DNA of 64,000 nucleotides from Ligula intestinalis (lineage: Eukaryota > Platyhelminthes > Cestoda > Diphyllobothriidea > Diphyllobothriidae), in the NCBI GenBank assembly GCA_036362985.1, contig JAYGXS010000004.1, forward strand, positions 43,868,826-43,932,825. The letters run 5' to 3'. Positions within the stretch are counted from its first letter, which is position 1. Each line of letters starts with the position of its first letter. The notes under the pieces are model-generated. The model saw only the letters and a program-made list of their open reading frames with translations. It had not been told where the DNA came from and did not search any database. This document shows positions 1 through 11,459 of this stretch, in pieces. The translations under genes were made by a program, and so were the position numbers.

Positions 1-785
1 GGAGGTTATTCTCCATCTCATCGTACATGCTTCGTAGGGCTAGTCTGGGGGTCTCGACTGCCATATCCTGAGTGATAGAACTAAAAAGGGACGTGACATC
101 AAAGGCTACTATGCCACTACCTGGAAGGTGACTTACCCATTTAAATTTCACCAAGAATTGTGTTCATGAGCGGACCGTGGTTTCTATGGTGTCAGAAATG
201 TGAGATGCCGAAACAGCTACTTTTCCACCTCGTACTTTGAAGTGCCTTTCAGTGATAAGATAGGCTGGAAAGAAACACCCCCTTGTGCACCCTGGGAGGC
301 CATAGAAGCGGACCAAGACCATTTCTTACGCTCTCGCCATGCGTCGGTCACACGACATTATTTATTTATGGCCAACAGGATCAGATTTACTTCGCCTATC
401 CACCTATTTAGGGTTTTTCTTTCAAATAGGACATAAAACTGACGATCCTTCAGTAAGTTTTAGGCTTTCTGAAGGTACTCGGTTTGTCCAATAATACGAT
501 GGAAAGCCCCGTGACAGCTGGAATGATGACGATATCCCGGTCGTCCTTGAGTACCGTGAATGCATCACATTCGACCCTGGGGAGCAATTCACGCCGTTGA
601 TGAGACATAAGAATGGACAATATCTGGTGTTAAATGAGGTTTTTCGTCTCTTTCGTCGCTTTCGCCTGATTAATGACCAGTTCCACGACTATAATCATGG
701 CAAACAACAGCCGAGCGAAATGAGGCTTCGTGTTGTAGAATCTGTACTCAGGTCACGACCCGCACACCAGCCATCAAGCAATTAG
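1..785 (-). mobile_element. Penelope-like element, RT fragment (runs off the window start)
   Basis: Minus-strand translation gives three pieces of a PLE reverse transcriptase in the right order. About 615-480 reads LKDDRDIVIIPAVTGLSIVL. About 310-210 holds RFYGLPG, with frameshifts. About 120-1 reads GSGIVAFDVTSLFSSITQDM and then AVET. The DVTSLFSSI segment corresponds to the catalytic motif A region of PLE RTs. Stops and frameshifts separate the pieces, so this copy is dead. The catalytic downstream part lies outside the window. Confidence 0.8.
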
Positions 786-2655
786 CGCACAAGCGGTCAC
801 TTATCCTTGATAGGGGTCATTAATTTTCATAAGTATGCAATAACGTAGTGACTATCTCCTATGCATACTGACACTCCCTGTGCATTAATTACCTGTTTCT
901 GCTAATATAGCTGATGTAGGATCCCCAACGGATATCGAAACGTCAGGTAAATAAAATTCCTATCCCAACGGTCACATCTATTACCGTTCAATTACGTCCT
1001 GGGGCACGCATGTTCGGTTGTATTTGATACCAGATCAAATCATCGCGCACTAGCCCCATACTCTGATATGCAACACTTCTTCAGATTTCCCACGACAAGT
1101 GCTTTTCATGTGTCAATAACATTCGTCTGTTGAAGCAGTAGACATGTAGCCATGTGAACGCTGTGAACCAAGGTATTGCAGTTGACAGGATGAATAGAAG
1201 ATGAATACGGCGAATGTTGTGAAAATTTCATGAACAACTTAAACTCGTGGCTTAGATATCCCACGAATTAGCAGGCCCACGTGGTGCCTCTGTATGCTTG
1301 CTGCGTGGGCTTTTTACAGCCGCGAGTAAACGAATTAAGGGATGCTAGAATAACATGTACGAATCTTACAATTGCTGCCTTCGCATCCGACTAATTTGTG
1401 TCTGGCTTCCTTTGACGCTTGTCATCTTTTTATCCTTCAGTGTTCCATTATCGATGACTTATTGGCACGACTGGCTCATAGATGCTGCGCAATTAAGACT
1501 GCAACTTATATGAATTCTTGGTTTTTTCGCTCCTCTGTTATCAAAATTAAAGGCTGCCGCTCAGAAGTGACCTATAATCAACAATACACGCATCATCAGA
1601 TTATGTCCCTCAAAAAAGGCCGGGACTTTCATGCGCTCAAACGAGTCTTGCATCAACCGACCTATCGAGTTGGATGAAATGTACAAACGTATCAAAGAAA
1701 GATGGGGAAGAAAAGAGCCAAGCAAGACGGACTGACATAGATCACAGCGGCCAATCAACACTCACTCCAGATGAGTAGTTATTTTCCCTGCATGTTCAAA
1801 CTTGCAATGTTCGTCACACTTCCTCTCTAAGCTGAAGACGAGCTAGTGAATCTGTCTCGGAAATTTACTGAATAACCTTACCTTGTTATCCCAAAGTACG
1901 TTTTTCGTTCAAAATACGTTCCTTAGGAAGCCTGATTTCCAATTTTTACGAATTAAGTATTATGGTACAATTGTGTTTCTAGCATAACAGACGTCCATGT
2001 GCTGGCATGCACAAGTGTGGCGATAGAACTTAATTATTAAGAATGGTTTAAGTGGTTACTCATCGTGTAGGCGGATCAATGACGCTCTAAATTGTTGCGG
2101 GTACATTCCTAATTTCTGCTTTTTACTGCACACTGAGGGTTCAAAATGAGCGCATACAGCCTTTTCTAGTGAGCGACTAGTTCAGCGTGATGGTTGGCCT
2201 TGCTTTTGTAAGAATACCGAAGCTCAATAAATTTTCGTTTCTGTTTTATAATGAGCATGGAGTTGACCTCAGTTTTGTTGAAAATGACAAAAGCAGAGCA
2301 TGCAGAGCAGACCAGAGCATGCATTAAGATGAAAGGCAGGACTTCAGACTGGCGGGCAGCTAATATGAGTGCAAAGTCCTCTATTTCTATGAATAATTCA
2401 CTTCCAGTCGTAATAAAAGCAGGTGAGGCGTAGTCGAAGTAAAGTAAAGCATACCTAGGGTTAGGGTTAATCAGAACCATTAATCCTTTAGCTCAAGAGT
2501 TTTCTGCGTTGTAGGGTGGTCCATTAAGTAAGTCCTGTGATATCTGTATAATCGGTAAACAAGATTGCACACAAGTGATCCGATGAGTCGCATTATAATC
2601 CAGAATAAGTTCAGACGTATATTCGCAACTGAACCACTTATTCTGAGCCTCAAAT
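786..2655. other. Unassigned non-coding stretch
   Basis: I recognise no gene or named repeat here. The ORFs on both strands are short, mostly lack ATG starts and have no family motif. A short CTAGGGTTAGGGTTA telomere-like run is at about 2456-2470. Confidence 0.5.
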
Positions 2656-2689
2656 GAATCACAAGCGACACTTACGAAGCAGTCTGTCG

Positions 2690-2955
2690 ACTGTTACAAT
2701 CCGCTGGAGTAGGCATAGCCCATCGACCTCAGGCAACAATACGCCGCCGAGCGATGTAACCTAAAGACATACTGCCTCCTACTGAAACCTTCGCAGTTGT
2801 CTACAAAATACGTTGTTACGATAAAGACTGCAATTACGTTGGAAAAACAGGACGCAAATTGCACACCCGACCACAAGAGCACAAGAGCGGTCTGGAAACT
2901 TGAACCAACCTCGCAGCTTGCAACCCATATCGGAGAGACTGGCCACATGGCCGTA
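2690..2955 (+). mobile_element. Penelope-like element, GIY-YIG endonuclease fragment
   Basis: The plus-strand frame reads AGVGIAHRPQATIRRRAM, a stop, then TFAVVYKIRCYDKDCNYVGK and TGRKLHTRPQEHKS. VYK and NYVG correspond to the GIY and YIG halves of the C-terminal nuclease of PLEs. The tail LATHIGETGH continues in another frame, so there is at least one stop and one frameshift. The upstream AHRP(E/Q)AT block matches the second plus-strand PLE copy at 21.1 kb. This is a 5'-truncated, inactive copy. Confidence 0.8.
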
Positions 2956-5630
2956 CCTGTGGTTGGGTACGGTCAGCTGATAACGGCTAATACGTCAGAA
3001 ACTGCAATTCCAACCTCTTTTGTCTTTTTCGATAATGTTTTTCGGTCAGAGATCATTCTACGGAGCTGGCCTAGTAATGAAAATACGTGCTCCCCTATAA
3101 CTATTGTCTTGTTTACCACCGCTATCTCGACTCACTAATTACGGACAGGCCTTTACTGAAGCCTACCGCACGCTTTACTGTTCACAAGCTGGTCCGGCAC
3201 CCCTTGTACATTTATTTAACCCGCGAATTCAGTGTCCTCGCTATACACCTTTATGCCCAGAAAGCATATCACTTTGATGTTCAAGAAACGGCACTCATGC
3301 AGTCATCAGGTAAATTTCAAATACAAAAACTAGGTTCTTTCGTTCGAAGGCCTAATTGTCGTACATAAAACAAAAGTGTTTTAATCGGCTTATCAGTGCG
3401 CTTCCTACTTTATCATCCAAGAATATATTTGGTTTGGGTCTCGGGTAGTTTGCGTGATCAGCTAAATCCCTCGTGCCGCTTACTCTGGTCTTTTAGCGTA
3501 AACATTTAGATTGCCAGAACAGGACATCTATTCAGATGACGCATCGAATATTCGCTCGATTAATCATCCGCCGCATAATTTGATTATGGACGCGGTGGTA
3601 ACCGTGCACGTCAGGCGAATCAGCCTCTTGATCGTAATTCCTCTGCACCAGAAAATGCTATTATTCGCGGTGATGAAGTTTCTCACCTAACCATCACATT
3701 ACGCACTTTAACTCCTCACTTTAAATTAATAAACAACCAGCGGATGATGTGAAGTCTGACTGGTCTTCTCCCGACTATCCTGCAGCAAGCTGACTCAGCT
3801 CGTAAATTAATTACGGACCTTTCCACAGGCAACTTTCAATAAACCTGTGTCCGTTATATGGGAAGATATGACGTGCACACACAAACATCTTCCCGAGTTC
3901 CTTCTGCGCAATGCAATACACATGCCAGTCCCTTGGAGGACTTCAACGAAACCAGTTCAGTCTGGCATTTACTCCTAATGCTGAGACTGTCATCGAGTAG
4001 ACAATGTACTTTGTCTAGCAGAGCAGGTGTAATCGAATTAACCAGTTTTGAGCATACCGCAGAAGGAAGCACAACAGCAACAAATTCTCAGCCTCCAAAA
4101 GTCGGCTTGTTTGTGTACTCAGCAGTTCTCACCTCTTCCAGCGAGCTAGGGAACCCCAGCTGTAACTAATTTAATATGGATTGGGTATAAGCAACAGAGC
4201 TAAGCTCGCGGCTGGAACGTGAATATGCGGCTGAGTGACGCGCTGACTGTCAAAATTACCCACCATGACCCTTTTCAATATTAGCCTTGTTTCCGCTTCG
4301 AAGTGTGTGTATTTGCTGTTGGTTGAGTTGCACCACGTTCAGCTGCCAGTGTGCAGTTGCCGTCTTTGCCTGGGTGTGGGCACGTTGGCACCTACAGGAT
4401 GTTCGTGCGGTCATCTAGGGCCCGGAAATACGCGTACACACTTAATTAGTAGACATACGAACAGGCAGTTAAGGCCCTGACAGTTTGTGCACTCTGCACA
4501 AATGGGCTCACCCAGACAGCAGCTTGTTTCGGTGTGGTACGCAGGTCCTTGGCTCAGAAGGATGTGGCTGGCACGGACCTAAATCATGCGCGGGAGATGT
4601 TATTCATCAGTGGACGGATTTTTGGTTTCGTCGTTAGCGTAACGGCAATTTGCTCGGGCTTAAATTCACTGTAAGTGCCTTTTATAAGTACTAGTCATGG
4701 GAATGTGAAGGTAATGGTCTATAACAGATGGGATTTTGCTTCCCTACTTCAGGTGGCAACAGGTAATGAATTTTGGTTCATGGGAGTTTATACTGCAAAT
4801 ATATGTCCAGCCGAGGTATCATTGAAATTACAAACCACATCTTTGACATGTCCAAAACTTTAGCATAGACAATCAGGTTGGAACGGAAGTAACCGTATCT
4901 CTGAATACAGCTGACGGCCTCAGTGGAATTCATTTTGGACATGGGAGAAACGTCGATTTAAATAAATTTAAGTCTACGAAAGAAAGTTTATAACCCGGGA
5001 CACATGTGAGCACACATTGGTCTTTGCCTGAGCTCAGTATTTTGTATTCAGTTCAGTTTTATTAAGAAATATAGGTAAATACCTTTGAACTCCCTCTTTG
5101 TACATAGCTATGATGCATAACATGTGGCGTTGCCAGTGATGGAACTGTTAGGGGGGGGGGGCAGACAGTAAAAAAGCTCTTTAAACATTTTTCATAACTC
5201 TAGTTTTGATGCCACTTGTGGGATTTTAAGGAGAAAAACTGTCGCCGGTGAGGGGGGGGAGGCAAAGGGTATATGTAAATCGGGTGTCCTGCTGCTAAAA
5301 GTGTTTGAATCATGTCAGAAGGAGGCCATCGCGGTTGTTCAATATCCTAAGGGTCACACGAGGAGAAGATCGCGGTGGTCACGAGAACATCACAGAGTGT
5401 CGGAAATGCGCCGATCATACGTCCTTGCTGGTTTCCGGGTCTGCCGACCAGATGACGAGACACGATAGCCCACCACGATCATCAAAGTTATTCTTAACAA
5501 ACATATTACTGAAAAGTAGCTAGGATTATGTTTTTTTAAAAGGTGATTTCTGCCAGAGAGGTCTAGTGCCAAGCCTTACTTGCTGACAGGAGGTAATGTA
5601 ATTAGTCTAGCGTCATTACAGAGAACGTCT
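2956..5630. other. Unassigned non-coding stretch
   Basis: No gene or repeat family is recognised. Overlapping ORFs at 3854-4169 lie on both strands without motifs. A run of 11 G lies at 5151-5161 and a second G-rich run at about 5250-5260. Confidence 0.5.
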
Positions 5631-5634
5631 TTTT

Positions 5635-5870
5635 TATTTTTGTCCAACTGCATCTTAAACGTGTCCACAGATGGGGACATGACAATGTATGCGGGCAGAG
5701 AATTTCATGCCTGGAGTACTCTCTTAGAGAAGAAGAATTTTCGTGTGTTCAATCTTGCTCCAGTCACACGCAGTTTGAGAGGGTGTCCGCGATATCTAGT
5801 AGTAGTGGCCAGCTCAAAGAAATCGTTGGATGCTAGGCATAGGCGGCTCGTAACCAAGTAGTCGTTCGAC
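5635..5870 (-). mobile_element. 3'-terminal fragment of a jockey/CR1-like LINE
   Basis: Minus-strand translation reads NDFFELATTTRYRGHPLKLR and then VTGARLNTRKFFFSKRV and NSLPAYIVMSP. This matches the C-terminus of the plus-strand element at 46.6-48.5 kb (GDFFELATTTNLRGHPLKLK, ARLDARKHFFSKRVV). Only the last 75 or so residues remain, with one in-frame stop where the related copy has Trp. It is a short relic of the same family. Confidence 0.8.
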
Positions 5871-6337
5871 ACCAAATCAACCGTGGCCCATGGTGTTGTT
5901 TGGCAGTAGTTACTTGTGACAGGCAGTCCTATTTAGGAGTAGCGCTGCCGCTCCTCGCGAGAGGATTGATGGTCCTATAAAAGATGGTTCCAAACACGCT
6001 GGGTCACGACATCTGCCAGCTGACCATGGCTGCCAGACTGCATACACGCGGTTGAAGCAATACAAACGCAAATCAAAACCTCTCTCTTTCCCAACCTCCC
6101 ACTAACCATTTTCCTTCCCGCAGGCCAGCTCCCAGAGCTCACAGGACCACAGCTCAGGGAGCCCAGGTAAGTCCTACCATCTTCGGCGCTTAGAATGTTC
6201 GTTCCCTTTTAGAAAACCTGAGGAGCATCCGACCGGAAAGGAGAACAGCGCTAATTGCCCGGAAACTGGCACGCTTCAAGGTGGACATAGCCGCACTCAG
6301 TGAAACCTGCTTTTCCGGCGAAGGTTCCATAGAATAG

Positions 6338-6586
6338 GTGGGCGCCGGCTACACCTTCTTCTATGAGGGCCGTCCGACGGCAGAGCGACGCGAAGCCGGC
6401 CTCACCTTTGCCATCCGGAAGGACATCATGGGACGACTACCCTGTACGCCGCAAGGCATCGATGAACGCCTCATGAGCCTCCGCCTGCCTTTCTGGGGTG
6501 TCAAATTCGCCACCATCGTTAGTGTCTACGCTCCTCCGATGACCAGCTACGACGAGACAGAGAACAAGTTCTACGAGGATCTGTAG
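6338..6586 (+). pseudogene. Endonuclease domain fragment of the zinc-finger LINE
   Basis: This is an open segment of the EEP endonuclease: [52 protein letters not shown] stop codon before it at about 6335 and the TAG at 6584 interrupt what was one frame. The next part ([19 protein letters not shown], about 6600-6650) continues in the same frame. Confidence 0.75.
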
Positions 6587-7868
6587 GCCCTCCTGGCCTC
6601 TGTGCCGAAGGCGGACATGTTGATAGTCCTTGGTGACTTCAATGCCCGCATCGGCACAGACCACGCCGCCTGGAGGGGAGTGCTCGGCCCTTACGGCCTC
6701 CGCAGACTCAATGACAATGGCCTACTCCTCCTTCGAACGTGAGCGGTGCACCGTCTCATACTGACCAACACCTACTTCAGCCAACCACTGCAGTACAAGG
6801 CGACCTAGATGCACCCCAGATCTCGTCAGTGGCATCTTCTGTATTATGTCCTAGTGCGGTGGCGCGATCAGCAGGACGTGCTGGTGACAAAGGCAATGCC
6901 GGTGCCAACGGTGACACCGATCATCGTCTCATCATCTTTAAGATGCGGATCCGTCTCCAACCACGCAGGAAACCTCAAGGTAAGTGACCTCCAGGTAAGT
7001 TGAATACTGATTTGTCAAACTTTCTTGCCAACCATTTGCGTTTCAGCAACGAGTTGACTCAACAGCTGGATAACCTCCCAGTCGCAGAAGAGAACACCCC
7101 CGTAGAGAATCGATGGTGCCAACTAGGGGACGCTGCTCAATCCACTGCCAAACGTATCCTTGGGCCTGCACCCCACCCACACCAAGACTGGTTCGATGAA
7201 AACGATGCAGCCATCACTTCTCTTATCTCTGAGAAGAATCCCCTATACAACCAATACGTCGATTGCCCCACCGACACCACGAAAGCAACTTTCTTCCAAA
7301 TTCGCCGTCATGTACAGCAGCGGCTGCGGAAATACAGGACACTTGGATGGCTCATAAGAGTGAAGAAATCCAAGGCTATGCAGACCACAATGAATGGAAG
7401 AACTTCTTCGCCTCACTCAAAGAGGTCTATGGCCCCATAGTAGGAGGCACAGCCCCACTTCTCAGCACGGACGGTACCACTCTCATCACTGAGAAGACCC
7501 AATTTCTGAGCCGCTGGGCCGAGCACTTCCAAAGTGTACTCAACCGGCCCTCTACCACCTCTGAGGCTGCCATTGACCGGTTACCGCAGGTGGAAGTTAA
7601 TGCTGACCTCGACCTCCCACCCACCCCTGAGGAGACCATCAAGGCTGTGCAGCAGCTGTCCAGCGGGAAGGCACCTGGGTCTGACGGGATCCTGGCGGGG
7701 ATCTATAAATATGGTGGTCACCAACTCATAATTCACCTCACCACCCTGTTCCAAGAGATGTGGTGACAGGGACAAGTTCCTCAGGATTTCAAAGACGCTA
7801 CAATTGTCCACCTTTACAAGCGAAAGGGGAATCGTCAAGTCCGCGACAACCATCGCGGAATCTCGCTG

Positions 7869-8918
7869 TTGAATATTGCCGGTAAAATCTTCGCACGCAT
7901 TCTTTTCAATCGTCTGAATAGCCACCCGGAACAAAGGCTTCTGCCTGAAAGTGTATGTGGTTTTCGACGTCAACGCGGCACCACTAACATGATATTTGCC
8001 ACGCGTCGACTGCAGGAGAAATGTCAAGAGATGCGGACCCACCTCTACACTACGTTCGTAGATCTGACAAAAGCCTTCGACACGGTGAACCGGCCCGGAC
8101 TTTGGAAGGTTTGGCAGAAGTTTTGCCGTCCGGAACACTTCACCCACATGGTTCGACAACTCCATGCTGGGATGATGGCGCGCGTCATGGACTACGGAAC
8201 GCTGTCTGAAGCCTTCGCAGTGACCAATGGAGTGAAGCAGGGCTGTGTCCTCGCACCCACCCTCTTCAGCCTCATGTTATCTGCCATGTTGATGGACGCC
8301 TACCGTGACGAGCGTCCCGGAATCCCCCTCACGTACAGAACGGACGGAAACCTCCTCAACATTCGTCGGATGCAGGCCCCCACGCGCGTCTCCACAACCA
8401 CAGTCCATGCTCTGCTGATTGCAGACGACTGCGCACTCAACACCACCACCGAAGGGGACATGCAAAAAAGCATGTACCTCTTTGCAGCAGGTTGCGCCAA
8501 CTTTGGCCTCACCATCAACATGGACAAGACGGTGGTTATGCATCAACCGCCGCCAGTTGTTGACTTCAACCCCGTATGCATCAACGTCAACGGAGCCAAA
8601 CTGCAGTGTGTGGACAACTTCACTTACCTCGGTAGTACGCTTTCCCGCAACACTAAAATAGATGCCGAGGTTGCCCGCAGAATCTCCAAAGCTAGCCAAG
8701 CCTTCGGTCGGCTTCAAGCCTCCGTATGGAATTGTCAGGGTTTTCAATTGTCAACGAAATTGAAGATGTACAGGGCTGTTGTGCTGTCAACACTCTTTTA
8801 CGGAGCGAAGACTTGGAACGTCTATGCTAGCCAATCGCGGAAACTGAACCACTTTCATATCGGCTGCCTACGCCGTATATTGAAGGTGAAGTGGCAGGAG
8901 AGGAGTGAAGGCACATAA
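7869..8918 (+). pseudogene. Reverse transcriptase domain of the zinc-finger LINE
   Basis: This is a 349-residue open stretch covering the RT palm. Motifs seen are RGTTNMIF, FVDLTKAFDTVN (motif A, two aspartates), NGVKQGCVLAPTLFS (motif B), IADD (motif C) and YLGSTLSRNTKID downstream. An upstream stop at about 7765 and the TAA at 8916 (GT*ILGTSGVLS) separate it from the flanking parts of the same protein. It is part of a dead element rather than a host gene. Confidence 0.85.
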
Positions 8919-9279
8919 ATCCTGGGGACATCGGGAGTTCTCAGCATCCAGGCCATTCCCAGGCAGACGCAACTGCGCTGGAGTGGTCACGTGGTACGTA
9001 TGAACAGTGAACGGCTACCCAAGTGACTGTTCTATGGCGATGTCACCGTCGGCACTCGTCGCAAAGGAGGACAGAAGAGACGTCACAAGGATACCCTGAA
9101 GCGTCTCCAAATCAACACGACGAACTGGGCAGAGCTGGCACAGGACCGATCTGTGTGGCGAAGAGCAATAAAAACTGGCGCCGCAATCTACGAAGCTAGT
9201 CGGATCGCCGCCGCCAAGGCAAAACGGACGGCATGCAAGTCTCACAATCCACGGACGCACACTGTCAACACCCAACCCC

Positions 9280-9833
9280 TCCCAATGTGCCCGCGCTGTC
9301 AACGCACGCATTGGCTTGATCGGTCACCTCCGGAAGCCATGCAACCCTCCTCCGACAGCATCCACGTCTACTGCACCAAACACGCCACCAAACACGCCAC
9401 CAGACCCTTCTCTGCCCTCCGCCTCGACGGCAATCACCGACGCGAGAGATGCCTCTTCCACCGACTCCAACCCACCCGCAACTTCCTCCACCCCTTCCGA
9501 CACATCACCGCCCGCCACAACTCGCATCCCCACACCTGAACCTTCACCAGCTCTGAAGGCCTTATATGCCCTCACTGCAATCACACATTCACCTCACGCA
9601 TCGGCCTAGTCGGTCACTTGCGAATCCATCGCACGGAGGCTGGTGAACTAGTGTCTGGAGCACCAACACACAGACGAGACCACCGCCTTCACTGCCAACA
9701 CTGTCCCCGATCATTCGCTCATAGCATGGGCCTACTAGATCACATGCGCTTTCACGACAGTGGCACAGACCTTGATATCAGCACACCCAGCATCTCGCAC
9801 ATCCCCACCACCAGCCTCAGTCCCACTCACTAG
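9280..9833 (+). pseudogene. C2H2 zinc-finger tail of the LINE
   Basis: Finger 1 begins MCPRCQRT at 9283 and is frameshifted inside (the GLIGHLRKPC part is in another frame). A Ser/Thr/Pro-rich linker follows. Finger 2 (about 9570-9640) reads CPHCNHTFTSRIGLVGHLRI and ends in H. Finger 3 (about 9690-9755) reads CQHCPRSFAHSMGLLDHMRF and ends in H. Fingers 2 and 3 keep C-X2-C-X12-H-X3-H spacing. By analogy with R2-type LINEs they may bind nucleic acid for target choice, but here they follow the RT instead of preceding it. Confidence 0.8.
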
Positions 9834-9840
9834 TCGCCTC

Positions 9841-10600
9841 GCTTCACGATTGCGTCATCAAGTTTGTGGGGAACCCAGGCTAGGGCCTCCTCCCCCAGGC
9901 AAGTGGAAGCCATTCTTGCTGAATTTTTCGAATACTGTCTTGCCTTTTACTACCCCATAATAGCTCCAGTCTAGAATTAATAAGCCTGATTTAGTGGCAG
10001 TATCGCTTCTCTCAGGACGTGTATGTCCTCACCCAACTTCGTGTCTGACTCTTGGCAATAACCTCATTGGATACCGTGTCCTTCCCTGAAGTACTCTCTT
10101 TCGTTCTGTACCTCAACTGCGCCGTCAACTTAGCATTGGCATACTCGCGCTGTGTGCAGTCGCTTGTTATCAAATCCCAGGCGAATAAGCACGCTGTTGG
10201 ACGTCCCCGACGGCTCGCCTCTCATACGGTGGCATGGAAAAACCAGATAATCGATTCTAATGCAGGGCGGCTAAACATAGTAATTCATGGTACCCTCGTT
10301 CAGGGGGTAACGCCACCTGGACTGAATCGGGCTGAAGCGCCCTTAGAGTGCATGCGCACTGAAAAGATTAGCAACTTCACACTCCTCTACGTAGGCCGCA
10401 TCAGTCCAATTAACAGTAGGCTTACTGACTATTCGATTGCTTGTCTTTGCCGCACTTCAACCATACTGTAGTTATATTTCTCGCTTAATTACCGCAATCA
10501 CACTCATAATAGCGGCGCCTACAGTTCTGTCTTTAGCACAAACGTCAGCCTCAGTTGATACTGAAGATTCTCTGCTGCAAGGTAAGCTGAGATTTTGCTC
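9841..10600. other. Unassigned stretch after the zinc-finger LINE
   Basis: No family is recognised. The 139-residue plus frame at 10052-10471 opens from a TTG, has no conserved motif and is not supported as a gene. The first 100 or so bases may be LINE 3' UTR. Confidence 0.4.
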
Positions 10601-10603
10601 TCA

Positions 10604-10805
10604 TTGTTCTTTTCTCTACTTGATTTCCTCCCCTCTCCCCCGGCCTGTCTGCGTTAGCCCCCCCCCCCCCCCCCCACCTTCACTCCCTATCTCCCTCTTT
10701 CACTCTATAATTCTTCCCTTTTTCTACTCTTCTACTTCGTCTTTTGCCCTCCTTCTTCCTGTTCCTCTTCTTCTTCTCCTTCTTCCTCTTCGTCTGCACG
10801 TGCAC
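10604..10805 (+). repeat. Polypyrimidine tract with C18 run
   Basis: About 200 bases are almost entirely C and T on the plus strand, including 18 consecutive C at 10658-10675 and CTT/TCC-rich runs at 10730-10800. It is low-complexity DNA that could form triplex or i-motif structures. Confidence 0.9.
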
Positions 10806-11142
10806 AATTGCAAAGTTCACCAGTTGTCTCTTGCTCTCCTTTCAGCCTCGCCCACGGACGCCGACCGGCAACGTAGCATGGGTAGTGCCTTTCAGTCGTT
10901 GACTGACTGGTTACCCCTCTCAGGAGGGTGTTGGCCCAGGCTTCATGCAGGGCTGCTCTCACCCTTTTGAGATCCAATGGTCTATATGCACATGCAATGC
11001 CAGTCTTCAGCCAACCACGGTCCCTGCGGCCTGGAAGGCGCTGGCACTTTCTCTCACTTCTGATTCCTTGTTGGTGACTGCGCTCGCGCTCCCACTGGGT
11101 TTCAGGCCCCACTGCGGGTGTCCGAAAAGCTATGCGGTCACT

Positions 11143-11395
11143 ATGCGGTGGGGGAGAGAGTGAGGTTGACCTCGGCGTGTTTCTCTCCTCACTATAATAA
11201 ATCTGAATGCGTCTGAATCCATCACGGTGCGCTGAAAGCCGTGGCTAGGAGGGTTTGCCAACTGACGGGAAAACTCGGGCCTCCTACGTTGCTGCTCCTC
11301 CTATACGCGAGTGTTTGTATGTGCATATGGAAGGAGAGGGAGGACTGAGAGTCAGGCTACACTGGCTCTTTCTTAGTATGGTTTTTATGGCGCTC
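11143..11395 (+). repeat. Dispersed repeat, copy 1 (partner at 23025-23260)
   Basis: Shared blocks with the second copy include GAGTGAGGTTGACCTC, TCCTCACTAT, ATCACGGTGC(G/A), GGAGGGTTTGCCAACTGACG and GACTGAGAGTCAGGCT, in the same order and orientation. There is no protein match. It ends just before the 5' region of the RTE element. Confidence 0.75.
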
Positions 11396-11459
11396 CCTCG
11401 CAGTCGGGAGCATACCTAGCAAGATAGCTGTGTCAAGTGTGCGCGTGTTGAGTGATTAT

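Larger units (their letters stand above)
6120..9840 (+). mobile_element. Non-LTR retrotransposon with C-terminal C2H2 zinc fingers (decayed)
   Basis: A LINE coding region runs left to right. An apurinic-type endonuclease covers about 6195-6900 ([41 protein letters not shown]). A linker follows at 7000-7500. The RT covers about 7600-8920 (GKAPGSDG, NHRGISLLNIAGKIFARIL, FVDLTKAFDTVN, GVKQGCVLAPTLFS, IADDCAL). The thumb/C-terminal part is at 8920-9250 (LRWSGHVVRMNSERLPK). C2H2 zinc fingers follow at 9280-9770. At least six stops or frameshifts break it. The FADD box reads IADD but keeps both aspartates. Closely similar RT plus zinc-finger ORFs are, from memory, abundant in diphyllobothriidean tapeworms. 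Confidence 0.88.

Noticed and set aside
10052..10471. 139-residue plus-strand ORF
   Set aside because: It opens from TTG, has no motif, no splice context and no neighbour.
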